NCBI RefSeq assembly: GCF_936270435.1
Contig: NZ_OW370567.1
Location: 62,001-126,000 of the forward strand
DNA from: Wolbachia endosymbiont of Oedothorax gibbosus
GTDB taxonomy: Bacteria > Pseudomonadota > Alphaproteobacteria > Rickettsiales > Anaplasmataceae
DNA: 64,000 bases
Direction: 5' to 3'
The notes beneath the pieces are model-generated. The model was not told where the DNA came from and made no database searches. It saw nothing but the letters and a program-made list of their open reading frames with translations. Positions 16,210 through 25,635 of the stretch are shown here, piece by piece. The position numbers and the translations under genes are program-made. Position 1 is the first letter of the stretch, and every line of letters begins with the position of its first letter.

Positions 16210-16818
16210 ATGACGCAACAAGAAATAGTAACAATTAATGCAGAGTTACGTGATATAACAAAAACAAAAGCGATGCATTCTCTAAGGAAGAAAGGAAACA
16301 TCCCTGGAATCATATATGGAAAGGGCCATGATAATGTAAATTTAACATTGTCTGCAAAGGAATTCACGAAGCAATATAAATCAGGCTCTCTTTCTGCACA
16401 TTTGATAGAGCTGAATATTTCGGGCAAAAAGGAATATGCTCTTGTTCGCGATATCCAATTGCATGTAGTAAAGGATACTGTGCAACATGTTGATTTTCAA
16501 TTTGTTGATAAAGGCAGCGAAATTAAAATAGACATACCTCTATCATTTGTGAATGAAAGTAAAGCTCCAGGGATCAAGTTAGGTGGAGTGCTTAATGTTT
16601 TGTGTCGTTCTATTGCTGTTAAATGCTCTCCTGATAAAATACCTCAGGTTATAGAAGTTGATTTATCTGGTAAAATGATTGGCCAATCTATACATATCAA
16701 CGATGTAAAATTACCAGAAGGTGTTAAGTTTGTAGCCCATGAAGAAGAAAATTTTACTATTGTTACAATTTCTGCTGCCGATAGTGACGTTGAAGAACCT
16801 CAAGCAGAAACAGAGTAA
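16210..16818 (+). CDS. rplY: 50S ribosomal protein L25 (Ctc-type)
   Basis: 202 residues with the two-domain layout of CTC-form L25. The N-terminal 5S-rRNA-binding domain has 'LRKKGNIPGIIYGKG' and the long C-terminal beta domain has 'HVDFQFVDKGSEIKIDIPL' and 'KLPEGVKFVAHEEENFTIVTI', ending in an acidic tail. AGGAGTAACCG sits just upstream of the ATG as a ribosome-binding site. pth follows after 2 bp, a pairing conserved in many bacteria. Confidence 0.95.
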   Translation: MTQQEIVTINAELRDITKTKAMHSLRKKGNIPGIIYGKGHDNVNLTLSAKEFTKQYKSGSLSAHLIELNISGKKEYALVRDIQLHVVKDTVQHVDFQFVDKGSEIKIDIPLSFVNESKAPGIKLGGVLNVLCRSIAVKCSPDKIPQVIEVDLSGKMIGQSIHINDVKLPEGVKFVAHEEENFTIVTISAADSDVEEPQAETE

Positions 16819-16820
16819 TA

Positions 16821-17369
16821 GTGCATCTGATAGTTGGACTTGGTAACCCTGGCAGTCAATATGAGCTAACTCATCATAATATCGGCTTCATCATAGTTGA
16901 TACAATTTGCAAATATTGGAATTTCCAGTCGTTTTCTAAAAAAGCCGATTATCTAATAACCTCTGGCATAATTAATGATAATAAAATCATGTTAATAAAG
17001 CCTTATTCATTTATGAATAATTCAGGCATTCCTGTTACAAAAATACGAAACTTTTACAAATTATCGCTAGATAATATCATTGTCATACACGATGACGCTG
17101 ACTTGGAACTTGGAAGAATAAAAATAAAGAAAGGTGGTAGCTCTGCTGGACATAATGGACTTAAATCCATGGATAGTTTTATTGGTAATGATTATTGGCG
17201 CTTGAGATTTGGAGTAGGCAGACCTGAAGATCAAAAAAGCTTAGCAGATTATGTATTATCAAAATTTTCAAATTTTGATAATGTTACTCCCTTAGTGGAA
17301 AAAATAGCAAAAAATATACACTTAATGCTGCAAGGAGATAATACAGCTTTTATCAATTTGATTGTATAA
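16821..17369 (+). CDS. pth: Peptidyl-tRNA hydrolase
   Basis: 182 residues from a GTG at 16821. LIVGLGNPGSQYELTHHNIGF contains the catalytic His (H19) next to Asn20; MNNSGIPV and VIHDDADLELGRIKIKKGGSSAGHNGLKS complete the active site with the Asp of HDD. It recycles peptidyl-tRNA released from stalled ribosomes. It is in an operon with rplY. The usual chromosomal neighbour ychF is not found here. Confidence 0.96.
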   Translation: MHLIVGLGNPGSQYELTHHNIGFIIVDTICKYWNFQSFSKKADYLITSGIINDNKIMLIKPYSFMNNSGIPVTKIRNFYKLSLDNIIVIHDDADLELGRIKIKKGGSSAGHNGLKSMDSFIGNDYWRLRFGVGRPEDQKSLADYVLSKFSNFDNVTPLVEKIAKNIHLMLQGDNTAFINLIV

Positions 17370-17962
17370 TATTACGAAACACAAAACTAAATTTCACACA
17401 ATTAAAATAACAGATTTCTTGGTTCTGTCGCATTTGTAGGAAAGTAGAAAGAAGAGTGATATAATCATCTTAAAAAGAGCAAAGATGTTTCGCAAAATTA
17501 TTGCCCTATTTTAAAGGATTTAGCTTTTCAGGAGATGTTATCTGTATATATGAAATAGGCTTCTTTCAAAATTCACATAAGGAGCTCAAAATTGTGGATA
17601 GCAGCAATCAAATTAAATCTTAAACCAAAACGTATCTGTTCAGATGCATGGCTAATATACAAATATTGGGTATCCGTTCAGCAGAGTGGTTTAAGAAACA
17701 ATAGATAGGAGATTTTGGAAAGCCCTTTTGTTTCCATGTTAAGTATAATGAAATTATCCGTTCGAGGAATGTGTTTCCTCGCTGTGATTGTGTAAAATAT
17801 GAGTTTTTACGGTAAACGACATAGTGTCGTATCTGTTGTTCAGCATGTCAATGGAATGTTTTCTGAATCATTTAGATCAATCATATTACCTCACGTTTAC
17901 CCTATGATTATCTTTTTGGTTTATCTTGTCTACCTATTTTGCCACTCTGCTGAACGGATACA
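17370..17962. other. Gene-free stretch with IS remnants
   Basis: Contains end-like pieces of several elements: 'ggttctgtcgcatttgtagg' near 17420, 'tatctgttcagatgcatggct' near 17634-17655, 'tatccgttcagcagagtgg' near 17669-17688, and about 17870-17960, which matches the element end beside folC (681-753). Between 17690 and 17870 a broken frame (YGKRHSVVSVVQHVNGMF) hints at a transposase zinc/DDE region. Nothing here is an intact gene. Confidence 0.6.
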
Positions 17963-18227
17963 TTTACTAAGCAGAAAAAAAGGCAAAAGAAGCCCCGTGG
18001 TAATTAGTGTTCACTTCCTAATCCTGCAAATTGGCGTACTATACTGTCTTAAACAGCGCGTTTCAGCTTATATAGCTAGCAATACTGTGAAGACATAAGG
18101 TGCACATAGTGCAAAAAATTAAAAATAAGACGCCAACTACGTTGTTTTCTTGCTGTTTAATCTGCACAGATGAAGATAACTGAACACCTTCACTATCATG
18201 ATAAGGGGGCTGGCGGAGTTTGTCAAG
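17963..18227 (-). repeat. Dispersed repeat, copy A (promoter-bearing unit)
   Basis: A roughly 260-bp unit, read on the minus strand. It starts with TTGACA (complement of 18221-18226), a 17-bp spacer and TATCAT (complement of 18198-18203), and ends in a T-rich tract (complement of about 17966-17985: cttcttttgcctttttttctg). The body is nearly identical to copy B at 31138-31425 and clearly homologous to copies C and D. It contains small stems such as GCAC-TAT-GTGC. No conserved long reading frame is visible, so a non-coding RNA or a non-autonomous mobile unit is likelier than a gene. Confidence 0.75.
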
Positions 18228-18363
18228 GAATTTTTATGGCCTAGCGTTACGCGCTGGAATGACACCGGACCTCATATTCATTCTACTGCAACGCAGAAAA
18301 TTCGTACAGCTGCGCATGATGTGGGGCTTCTGGCTACATTTTTCTATTAAACCCACCTTTCCT
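18228..18363. repeat. Palindromic repeat remnant upstream of lgt 3' end
   Basis: 'gcgttacgcgctggaatgacacc' and 'cgtacagctgcgca' are modules of the dispersed palindromic families. No gene is present. Confidence 0.5.
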
Positions 18364-19149
18364 CTATGTAACAGATTTCATATTGAATTTCAAATTTAAT
18401 GCACCTAAATATATTCCCAGCAAAACCATAGGTATAGAAAGCAACTGTCCCATGGTTAAATCAAGCCACAGATAGCCAACTTGATAATCTGGCTCACGGA
18501 AAAATTCGACCACAAAGCGTACTATTCCATACCACATAACTGCAATACCAGTTAGTGCACCGTGATATAATCTTATCCTAGTCAAAAAAAACAGTGAATT
18601 TGCCACTGCAAAAAGTAGCAGTCCTTCAAAAAATGCCTCATAAAGCTGACTTGGATGGCGCAGCAAATTATCACCACTCTCTGGAAATACCATACCCCAC
18701 GGCATAGTGGTAACTCTGCCAAATAACTCTCCGTTTATAAAATTGCCTATGCGACCTAAAAATAAACCTATGGGAACTCCGCAAGAAATTAGGTCCAGTG
18801 CATAAAATATAGGAATGTTATGTCTTTTACACGAAATTATTACTGCAAGCAAAACTCCTATAGCACCACCATGAAATGACATCCCTCCTTCCCAGGTCTT
18901 CAATATCTCGATAGGGTTGCTTATATAAAGAACTGGATCATATATCAATACGTAGCCAAGTCTACCTCCAAGGATAATACCTACAATAGTGGCTGTTAAT
19001 AACGAATCGTAAAAATTCTTAGTGAATATTTTTTGGTCATCTAGCTTATGTAAATACCAATATGCAAATACTATACCCAAAACGTAGGCCAAGGAATACC
19101 AATATATAGAAACAGGACCGATGCTGAAGATTATTGGATTTAAAGACAT
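18364..19149 (-). CDS. lgt: Prolipoprotein diacylglyceryl transferase
   Basis: 261-residue polytopic inner-membrane enzyme that transfers diacylglycerol to the lipobox cysteine of prolipoproteins. MSFHGGAIG and the signature GRIGNFINGELFGR, with the essential Arg and Asn, are intact, as is the C-terminal REPDYQVGYLW block. Together with lspA at 24170 it supplies lipoprotein maturation. It lies 6 bp downstream of smpB on the same strand. Confidence 0.96.
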   Translation of the reverse strand: MSLNPIIFSIGPVSIYWYSLAYVLGIVFAYWYLHKLDDQKIFTKNFYDSLLTATIVGIILGGRLGYVLIYDPVLYISNPIEILKTWEGGMSFHGGAIGVLLAVIISCKRHNIPIFYALDLISCGVPIGLFLGRIGNFINGELFGRVTTMPWGMVFPESGDNLLRHPSQLYEAFFEGLLLFAVANSLFFLTRIRLYHGALTGIAVMWYGIVRFVVEFFREPDYQVGYLWLDLTMGQLLSIPMVLLGIYLGALNLKFNMKSVT

Positions 19150-19155
19150 ATTTTG

Positions 19156-19605
19156 CTATAAATTATTCTTAGACAATCTACTTTTTTCACGATCCCACTC
19201 TCTCTGCTTTATGGTTGCTCTCTTGTCGTAAAGCTTTTTTCCTTTCACAATGGCAATTTTAGTTTTTGCCAATCCTTTATCATTAAAATAGACCGAAAGC
19301 GGCACAACAGTTATCCCAGCAGTCTTGATTTGACCAATTAGTTTGTTTATCTCTTTTTTATGTAAAAGCAGTTTACGCTCCCTTTTTGGCTTATGATTTT
19401 TTTTGTTCGCAGCTTTATATTCTGCAATGTGCATGTTATGTAGCCATATTTCGCTATTCTTTTCGATAACGTAGGCGTCGGAAATATTTACTTTCCTTTC
19501 CCTTAGTGACTTTACCTCACTGCTTAATAAGACCATACCCGCTTCAAATTCTTCTAAGATGAAATATTCAAACCTTGCTTTCCTATTTTCTGCAATAACT
19601 TCCAT
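19156..19605 (-). CDS. smpB: SsrA-binding protein
   Basis: 149 residues. [51 protein letters not shown] and [16 protein letters not shown] are diagnostic SmpB blocks; the basic C-terminal tail ([17 protein letters not shown]) enters the ribosomal decoding centre. SmpB delivers tmRNA to stalled ribosomes. The tmRNA gene itself is not in this window. It is transcribed with lgt. Confidence 0.96.
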   Translation of the reverse strand: MEVIAENRKARFEYFILEEFEAGMVLLSSEVKSLRERKVNISDAYVIEKNSEIWLHNMHIAEYKAANKKNHKPKRERKLLLHKKEINKLIGQIKTAGITVVPLSVYFNDKGLAKTKIAIVKGKKLYDKRATIKQREWDREKSRLSKNNL

Positions 19606-19703
19606 ATCTAAAGATATCTTTAAGCTTCAATATATTACAGAGTTTTTAACCCAATTCATAATATATCTTTCCTTAAAAAATCATTTAAGTTATACTGCAA
19701 ACC

Positions 19704-20225
19704 ATGAACCTTAGGCAAAAAATCAAGTTTTTTTCTCTGTCGTTTATAACTTTATTTGCTCTATGGATTATACTTTCTGGTTATTTTGAGCCGTTTTTTA
19801 TTTTTTGTGGAGTATTTTCTTCTATATTCACGTTGTTTATCCTTAGAAAGTTGATAAACGCTGAAGGCGCTCTTAGCCAGATTTTAAATGGTACGAATAG
19901 ACTGTCGTTTTATAAGCTCGTAAGTTATATACCATGGTTAATGTACCAAATTATTCTATCAAGTGTTTATGTAACAAAAAAGGTGCTACAATTCAAATCT
20001 AAACTTGAGCCAATCGTTATCCTAAGAAAATGCAAAGGACATAATGATGAAAGCATTGCGTTATTTGCCAATTCAGTCACAATCACTCCTGGGACTTTAA
20101 CTGTCAATGTTGAAAGTAAGCAGAAAACATATTTATCTACCATGTGTTTGATAGACAAAGATCTTGAAAGCGGGATTTCTGAAATAGAAAACAAAATCTT
20201 AAAAATACTACGTTCAGTTAAGTAA
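19704..20225 (+). CDS. MrpE/MnhE-type subunit of a Na+/H+ antiporter complex
   Basis: 173 residues with two N-terminal membrane helices (LSFITLFALWIILSGYF; FIFCGVFSSIFTLFIL), a further helix LVSYIPWLMYQIILSSVYVTKKVL, and a cytoplasmic domain with the family motif FANSVTITPGTLTVNVE. This is the MnhE/MrpE family, normally one of six or seven subunits of the Mrp antiporter. The other subunits are not nearby, as is usual in Wolbachia, where the genes are dispersed. It converges with the gene ending at 20218, overlapping by 8 bp. Confidence 0.87.
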   Translation: MNLRQKIKFFSLSFITLFALWIILSGYFEPFFIFCGVFSSIFTLFILRKLINAEGALSQILNGTNRLSFYKLVSYIPWLMYQIILSSVYVTKKVLQFKSKLEPIVILRKCKGHNDESIALFANSVTITPGTLTVNVESKQKTYLSTMCLIDKDLESGISEIENKILKILRSVK

Positions 20226-20634
20226 TTGCTTTAAATAGATTCACAGCATCCTTATATTCTCTCACGAGACTTTCAAGCATTTCTTTTGGGAGGCTATTGT
20301 TAATAATAGAGCATAAATAATTATATAAATCTTCTAACCTTGATATATTATTTCTCTTCTTGCTGTTAAATTTATAAGGAAAAATACCTTCCATAACTTC
20401 AATAGTAGTAGCCTTGTTTAAAAATACATTTTCATTTGTCACGCTTATTCTTGCTAAAACAGTGTTAATTTCAGGTTCGTCACTCGTATAAAAATCTGAT
20501 AGCTGAGTTATTCTAATAACATATAAAGTTACTATTTTTGACAAGCAATTATCAGCATATTCACAATTTTTTATTACCTCCCACTGAGTAACCTGAGATT
20601 TACCTATTTTTGCATTGTTCGGTAATTTACTCAT
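20218..20634 (-). CDS. Hypothetical protein (138 aa)
   Basis: A soluble protein of mixed helices and strands beginning MSKLPNNAKIGKSQVTQWEV. It has no signal peptide, no membrane helix and no recognisable motif. Codon usage and lysine/asparagine richness match neighbouring genes, and its 3' end overlaps the mrpE-like gene by 8 bp in convergent orientation. The upstream 300 bp (20635-20933) holds only AT-rich DNA and presumed promoters for this gene and purN. Function unknown. Confidence 0.6.
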   Translation of the reverse strand: MSKLPNNAKIGKSQVTQWEVIKNCEYADNCLSKIVTLYVIRITQLSDFYTSDEPEINTVLARISVTNENVFLNKATTIEVMEGIFPYKFNSKKRNNISRLEDLYNYLCSIINNSLPKEMLESLVREYKDAVNLFKAIT

Positions 20635-20933
20635 TGAAATTTCTCCATTTAATTCAGTGTAATAAATTATACTAATACTTTGTTAAATAAATAATAACGC
20701 GATTACAAAAATATATACTTATAGTAGTATATTATACAAAAATAGCACAATATCTAAGCATTAAAGCTAGTTTAAGCTGGTGCATGGGCGTTATTTTTGT
20801 GCTGTCCAGTAAAACCCAAAATTAGAGGTCCTCTTAATATAAAGAGTTTAGTCTGCCTTCTTTGCTGTAAAATAAGTTTTCCTTTTGAGCTATTTTGTTA
20901 GTATTAACTAAATTCTAAACTAACTGTGCTATA

Positions 20934-21500
20934 ATGAAAAAGATAAAACTCGGAATACTAATTTCAGGCAGGGGATCAAATATGCAGGCCTTGATAGAAG
21001 CATGTCAAGATCAGAATTTTCCCGCAGAAGTTGCATGTGTTATCACAAATAATAGTGAAGCTGCTGGTCTGAAAGCAGCAGAGCAAGCAGGAGTTCCAGC
21101 GTTTGTTGTTAAGGATAAACCACTTGATGCTGATAAAATTCACGAAATACTTGTTCAACATAAGGTTGATTTAATTTGCCTTGCAGGGTTTATGAGAATT
21201 CTCAAAGCTGATTTTCTGAGTAAATGGCATAACAAGGTGATAAATATTCATCCCTCTCTACTTCCATCTTTTAAAGGCCTAAACGCTCAAGAGCAAGCTC
21301 TAAAAGCAGGTGTAAAAATTACAGGTTGTACTGTACATTATGTCACTCCTGAAGTTGATGCTGGAGCCATAATTGCTCAAGTTGCTGTGCCAGTGTTACC
21401 AACTGATGATATTCAAAGCCTCTCAGTACGCATTCTAGCTGAGGAGCATAAGTGTTATGTAGAAGCAGTAGGATCAATAGCAGAAAGTATTAATTATTGA
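20934..21500 (+). CDS. purN: Phosphoribosylglycinamide formyltransferase
   Basis: 188 residues. ILISGRGSNMQALIEAC binds phosphoribosyl substrate; CLAGFMRIL, INIHPSLLPSFKGL with the catalytic His/Asn, and GCTVHYVTPEVDAG with the Asp complete the folate-dependent formyltransferase site. It carries out the third step of purine synthesis using 10-formyl-THF, tying in with folC. It is convergent with the M16-type gene, overlapping it by 7 bp. Confidence 0.96.
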   Translation: MKKIKLGILISGRGSNMQALIEACQDQNFPAEVACVITNNSEAAGLKAAEQAGVPAFVVKDKPLDADKIHEILVQHKVDLICLAGFMRILKADFLSKWHNKVINIHPSLLPSFKGLNAQEQALKAGVKITGCTVHYVTPEVDAGAIIAQVAVPVLPTDDIQSLSVRILAEEHKCYVEAVGSIAESINY

Positions 21501-22813
21501 CCTTGAGCGTTTTTTCCAACTTCAACAAAAAATAAATTTTCGGGTTCCAGTAAAGAACTTGCCAGCTCGTTTACTTCTTCTAGCTTTACGTCATTAATGA
21601 GACTTACAAAATCATTTATATGGTTAGTGTCACGGTTGTTTACCTGAATATCGTTTAGTTTTGCAACTATGTTATTATTGTTGAACATAGAGAAGACATA
21701 GGAGTTTACCATGCTGACTTTTGTATCTCGAAACAATTGCTCATCAATTCCCTCTTTTCGAACCTTGCTCAGCGTATCTTTTATTGCTGATATTGATTGA
21801 CTGGCAGTAGAACTATCAGTATTAATACTTCCAGCTATAACGTTCCCATGTTTATTGGGAATAATACTTGCATAAACACCATAAGTAATACCCAAGTTTT
21901 GCCTTAGCTCTTTCATTAATATTGAATTCAATCCCATGCCACCAAGTGCATTAATCAAGACACTAGCGTTATAATAATTAGGATCTTCATAAGCTATACC
22001 TTTTTGAGCAAAAAGTATCACACTCTGTGGTATATCCATAAAAATATTCTTACTTTCTGCAGAACCAAAATCATTTTTCACAGGTATTTTTCTAACTTTT
22101 GATCTTTTTGACGGCAATTTAGATAAATATTTATCTAACAACGTAATAATTTCTTCTTTTTTTGCACAACCAGCAACACTGATAACTATGTTATCTTTAG
22201 CAAAATTACGCTTTATGTATGTTAAAACATCATCTCTAGTAATGCTCATTATATTGTCAGGAGTACCGTACACACTTTTTGAGTAAGGATGCTTTTTAAA
22301 TAGCAACGTTTCCAATTCTTTTCCAGCAACAAAAAAAGGATTTTTTTCAAGATTATTAAAATCAACTTTGGCTTTCTCGAAAACTCTATTCAACCCTTCA
22401 GAGTCAACTTTAGGACGTATTATAGCGTCACTAAGTAGTGAAACACCTTCTTCTAAATTCTCAGACAGAGTGTCCAACGAAACTCCAAACGTTTCTAAAC
22501 CAGCAATAAAATTTAAACTAATTCCTTTATCTTCAAGCTTTTTCGCAAAATCTCTGGCATCATTTTTTCCTGCCCCTTCTTGAATTATAAGAGAAGTAAA
22601 CCAGGTAAGTCCCTGTTTTTCTGCATTCTCATACACATAACCTGCATCTTTAAACGATATATTCAGTGAAACTTTTGGTAAATCGCAGTTTTCAACAAAT
22701 AAAAACTTAAACCCCTTACGGGTAGTGACCTCCTCTATATTTAAGTTACCGCTTGCTTGTAAATTAAAGCCTAGACAGAAAAAAAATAGAAATATAATTT
22801 TACTTATCTTCAT
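21494..22813 (-). CDS. M16-family peptidase-like protein lacking the zinc site
   Basis: 439 residues from ATG 22813 (MKISKIIFLFFFCLG), giving a signal peptide ending near LQASG; the frame reaches 22843 but that start would lack a leader. The fold blocks of pitrilysin/M16 proteins are present (GLTWFTSLIIQEGAG, NIVISVAGCAKKEE, GGMGLNSILMKELRQNLGITYGVYA). The HxxEH metal-binding motif at the expected place reads WFTSL, so it cannot bind zinc in the usual way. It overlaps the catalytic M16 gene upstream by 14 bp, suggesting a paired non-catalytic partner as in the mitochondrial processing peptidase. Confidence 0.87.
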   Translation of the reverse strand: MKISKIIFLFFFCLGFNLQASGNLNIEEVTTRKGFKFLFVENCDLPKVSLNISFKDAGYVYENAEKQGLTWFTSLIIQEGAGKNDARDFAKKLEDKGISLNFIAGLETFGVSLDTLSENLEEGVSLLSDAIIRPKVDSEGLNRVFEKAKVDFNNLEKNPFFVAGKELETLLFKKHPYSKSVYGTPDNIMSITRDDVLTYIKRNFAKDNIVISVAGCAKKEEIITLLDKYLSKLPSKRSKVRKIPVKNDFGSAESKNIFMDIPQSVILFAQKGIAYEDPNYYNASVLINALGGMGLNSILMKELRQNLGITYGVYASIIPNKHGNVIAGSINTDSSTASQSISAIKDTLSKVRKEGIDEQLFRDTKVSMVNSYVFSMFNNNNIVAKLNDIQVNNRDTNHINDFVSLINDVKLEEVNELASSLLEPENLFFVEVGKNAQGQ

Positions 22814-24140
22814 TGTTATCTCCTTTTGGTAATAAACGACCAATTAACTTATTGGAAGAAAAGATAGTACGAATTTTGTTATTTGTATCCTCTAGATTGA
22901 CATCATTAATCTTGCTATATGAAATATCTATTTCATCAAGTGGAATACCAAGTGCAAGGCGTGGCACATAAAACATTGCTATATGAATTAAGTCAGATAG
23001 ATTATCAAACTGTGCTACTTTGTATCTATATTTCGAGCTTTGCAACTCCTCATCCGTTATTCCTTCAGAGATAAAATTATTAATGGCATTGTCTAACTCT
23101 CTTTCAACAATATCTAAATTAACGCCACTTTTTGGAGTTATCTCAATATCAACATAGCCATCACTAAAAGCTAGGCTATTATAATAAGCAGACACTGATA
23201 CTGCCACATCTTTATCCAAAACCAAATCTTTATACAGTTTGCTGGATTTGCCGCTACCTAAAATGTCAACCGCTAAATGAGCAGCAGAGGTTTCACTTGT
23301 GTGCTTAAATAAAGGAACACGATAACGAAAATATAAAACTGGTTCTTTTACTTTAGTGCTCTCTAAAATCACCGATAAACCTGCATTATGCACTGGATCC
23401 TGATTTGGGTAATGTCTTATTACAGGCTTAGCTTTAATTTCGCCATATTTTTCTTCTGCTAATTTCACTACTTCATCAAATTCCACATCACCAACAATCA
23501 GTAATATTGCATTGCCGGGGTGATAATAATTGTCATGAAACCTCGTTATGTCATCTTGATTATAAGTTTTAATATCGCTCTCCCAGCCGATAACAGATCT
23601 GCCATAGCCAGTACGGTAAAATGCACTATTCATTTCTTCCCACAACAAGCTGTTAGGATGATTATCAAATCTCATCTTCCTCTCTTCCAGTACAATGTTT
23701 TTTTCTCTTTCTATTTTATCTTGAGTAACATTAAAATTGCCCATTCTATCTGCTTCAACTTCCATTGCAAGTGGTAAATCTTTTTTGGGGACCAACTCAT
23801 AATAACAGGTATATTCTTTAGTGGTAAACGCGTTAAATTGAGCCCCAATGCTACTCATAGTGGCTTCTATATCTGTGAACTTTCCTGTAGTTTCAAACAT
23901 TAAATGTTCAAAGTAGTGAGCCAATCCTGCTTTGCCGATTGGATCATCCATTCCCCCAACTTTGTATATTACTGCATGTAAAACGGCTGGAATCCGATGA
24001 TTAGAAACAACATAAACATCTAGTCCGTTACTGAGTTTAGTATATTTTATGTTGTGCTCTATGTTTAAAGCATTCGAAGAAATTGGGTAAGTAAAAAAAA
24101 GTACAGGTAGTATAAGAAAACTAAAAAACTTATGAAGCAT
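22800..24140 (-). CDS. M16-family zinc peptidase, exported
   Basis: 446 residues with a signal peptide (FFSFLILPVLFFTYPISSNA). The inverted zinc motif HYFEH is at 75-79 and the third ligand region EREKNIVLEERKMRFDNHP follows about 70 residues later, as in pitrilysin-type enzymes. The C-terminal half has the substrate-binding block DILGSGKSSKLYKDLV. Probably a periplasmic peptidase acting with the overlapping downstream partner. The pair is common in alphaproteobacteria. Confidence 0.92.
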   Translation of the reverse strand: MLHKFFSFLILPVLFFTYPISSNALNIEHNIKYTKLSNGLDVYVVSNHRIPAVLHAVIYKVGGMDDPIGKAGLAHYFEHLMFETTGKFTDIEATMSSIGAQFNAFTTKEYTCYYELVPKKDLPLAMEVEADRMGNFNVTQDKIEREKNIVLEERKMRFDNHPNSLLWEEMNSAFYRTGYGRSVIGWESDIKTYNQDDITRFHDNYYHPGNAILLIVGDVEFDEVVKLAEEKYGEIKAKPVIRHYPNQDPVHNAGLSVILESTKVKEPVLYFRYRVPLFKHTSETSAAHLAVDILGSGKSSKLYKDLVLDKDVAVSVSAYYNSLAFSDGYVDIEITPKSGVNLDIVERELDNAINNFISEGITDEELQSSKYRYKVAQFDNLSDLIHIAMFYVPRLALGIPLDEIDISYSKINDVNLEDTNNKIRTIFSSNKLIGRLLPKGDNNEDK

Positions 24141-24169
24141 TATTTCGACCTAATATAAAAACAATTATT

Positions 24170-24646
24170 TTATTCCTCATTTTGTTTAGAAATAAGCATA
24201 TCGTATATATACCACTTATATAACAATGTAAACATTCCACAAACTATAGATAAATCTGCTAAATTAAAGGCTGGCCAATACCAATCATCAATATGAAAAT
24301 ATATGAAATCATATACAGCTCCCCAATAGATCCTATCAACTACGTTTCCGATTGCTCCACCAATCATCAGAGAAAAACCAAGGTAAGTTGACTGATCGTC
24401 AGACTTGTATATCAAATATGCAAGTATACCAATTATTAGTATTGAAAATGCTGAAAAAAAGAAACCGCCATGTGGTAAAGCGCTACACATTCCAAAACTA
24501 ATACCTGAATTCCAAACTTCAACTAGTTTTATAAAACTAGCGATCTCAATTGATTCTCCTTCATCAATCAATGAGTTTATGTACAATTTGCTCGTTTGGT
24601 CAATCAATACTATAATTAATATAACAACTAAGCATAACTTTTTCAT
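24170..24646 (-). CDS. lspA: Lipoprotein signal peptidase II
   Basis: 158 residues, four membrane helices. The aspartyl-protease signatures are GGAIGNVVDRIYWGAVYDFI and FNLADLSIVCG, each providing one catalytic Asp; IVLIDQTSKLYI is the conserved first helix. It cleaves lipoprotein signal peptides after Lgt action. It overlaps ribF by 4 bp; the ribF-lspA pair is a widespread arrangement. Confidence 0.96.
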   Translation of the reverse strand: MKKLCLVVILIIVLIDQTSKLYINSLIDEGESIEIASFIKLVEVWNSGISFGMCSALPHGGFFFSAFSILIIGILAYLIYKSDDQSTYLGFSLMIGGAIGNVVDRIYWGAVYDFIYFHIDDWYWPAFNLADLSIVCGMFTLLYKWYIYDMLISKQNEE

Positions 24647-25575
24647 AAATTTGCCTTTAACCTATAAACTTTAAGTATATCATAATTTATCTGTTTTGTT
24701 AACTCCTCAATACTATGGAATTTTTTTTCTGACCTTATGAATTTTAAAAGTTGTATATTGACTTTATGACTATATACGTCTTCATCAAAATCGAATATGT
24801 GCATTTCTATTATAGGCTTTTTCAGATCCTTAAAAGTAGGTCTCATACCAATATTGACTACTCCATATAACCAATTTGGATTACTATCAGGAAAAGTCAC
24901 TCTAGCGTAATATGTGCCAAACTTAGGTTTTATCATGCAATCTTCTATAGGAATATTTATGGTTGGAAATCCTATTTCTCTACCTCTACACGCACCTTTT
25001 GTCACAATACCAAAAACTTGATAAGGTCTGCCGAGCAATTTATTAGCAATTTCTATTTCGCCCCTTTGTACATACTCCCTTATTGAAGAAGAAGAGCAAA
25101 TTTTGCCGTCAATTGTTAATGGCTCTAATTTAGTCAAAGAGTATCCATATATTTCAGAATATTTCTCTAGAGTTAATATATTACCCAATCGTTTATGACC
25201 AAAAGTGCAATTTTCTCCGACAATTATGTGTTTAGCGCCATATTTATCTATTAAAATCTCACTGATAAAGTCATCGCAGCTAACCTCAGAAAAACCTCTA
25301 TTAAAATTAATAATATATAAGTAATCTATACCATAGCTGCTGATGAGTTCCTTTTTTTGTTCTTGGTCTATTAACCTAAAATTGTTTCTACCAAATAAAA
25401 CAGTTGATGGGTGAGGCTCAAAAGTTAAAACTGCAGAGGGTAATCCTCTTTCTTGTGCTACCTTCTTGAGAGTAGAAATTGCAAACTCATGTCCTGAATG
25501 AATGCCATCAAAATTTCCGAAGGTTAGTGCTATATTATTTTCTACCCCTTGCTCACAATTATAAATAATTTTCAT
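24643..25575 (-). CDS. ribF: Bifunctional riboflavin kinase / FAD synthetase
   Basis: 310 residues. The N-terminal nucleotidyltransferase domain has TFGNFDGIHSGHEFAI and GENCTFGHKRLGN; SSIREYVQRGEIEIANKLLGRPYQVFG bridges to the C-terminal kinase domain with GREIGFPTINI and YGVVNIGMRPTF. It converts riboflavin to FMN and FAD. Upstream 60 bp is the divergent promoter region shared with the glutaredoxin gene. Confidence 0.96.
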   Translation of the reverse strand: MKIIYNCEQGVENNIALTFGNFDGIHSGHEFAISTLKKVAQERGLPSAVLTFEPHPSTVLFGRNNFRLIDQEQKKELISSYGIDYLYIINFNRGFSEVSCDDFISEILIDKYGAKHIIVGENCTFGHKRLGNILTLEKYSEIYGYSLTKLEPLTIDGKICSSSSIREYVQRGEIEIANKLLGRPYQVFGIVTKGACRGREIGFPTINIPIEDCMIKPKFGTYYARVTFPDSNPNWLYGVVNIGMRPTFKDLKKPIIEMHIFDFDEDVYSHKVNIQLLKFIRSEKKFHSIEELTKQINYDILKVYRLKANL

Positions 25576-25635
25576 ACAATTTGATATGTTTCTTATATAT
25601 AATAACTATATTTTAGTAAGCTACGGAGATAAATT

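Noticed and set aside
17799..18098. 99-codon frame across IS debris into repeat copy A
   Set aside because: It joins unrelated fragments (transposase-like remnant plus repeat) and is not preserved at the other repeat copies.
18139..18204. Short peptide of about 20 residues (VKVFSYLHLCRLNSKKTT) shared by copies A, B and D of the dispersed repeat
   Set aside because: Its ATG overlaps the -10 box, so the expected transcript starts after it; copy C reads differently and there is no ribosome-binding site.
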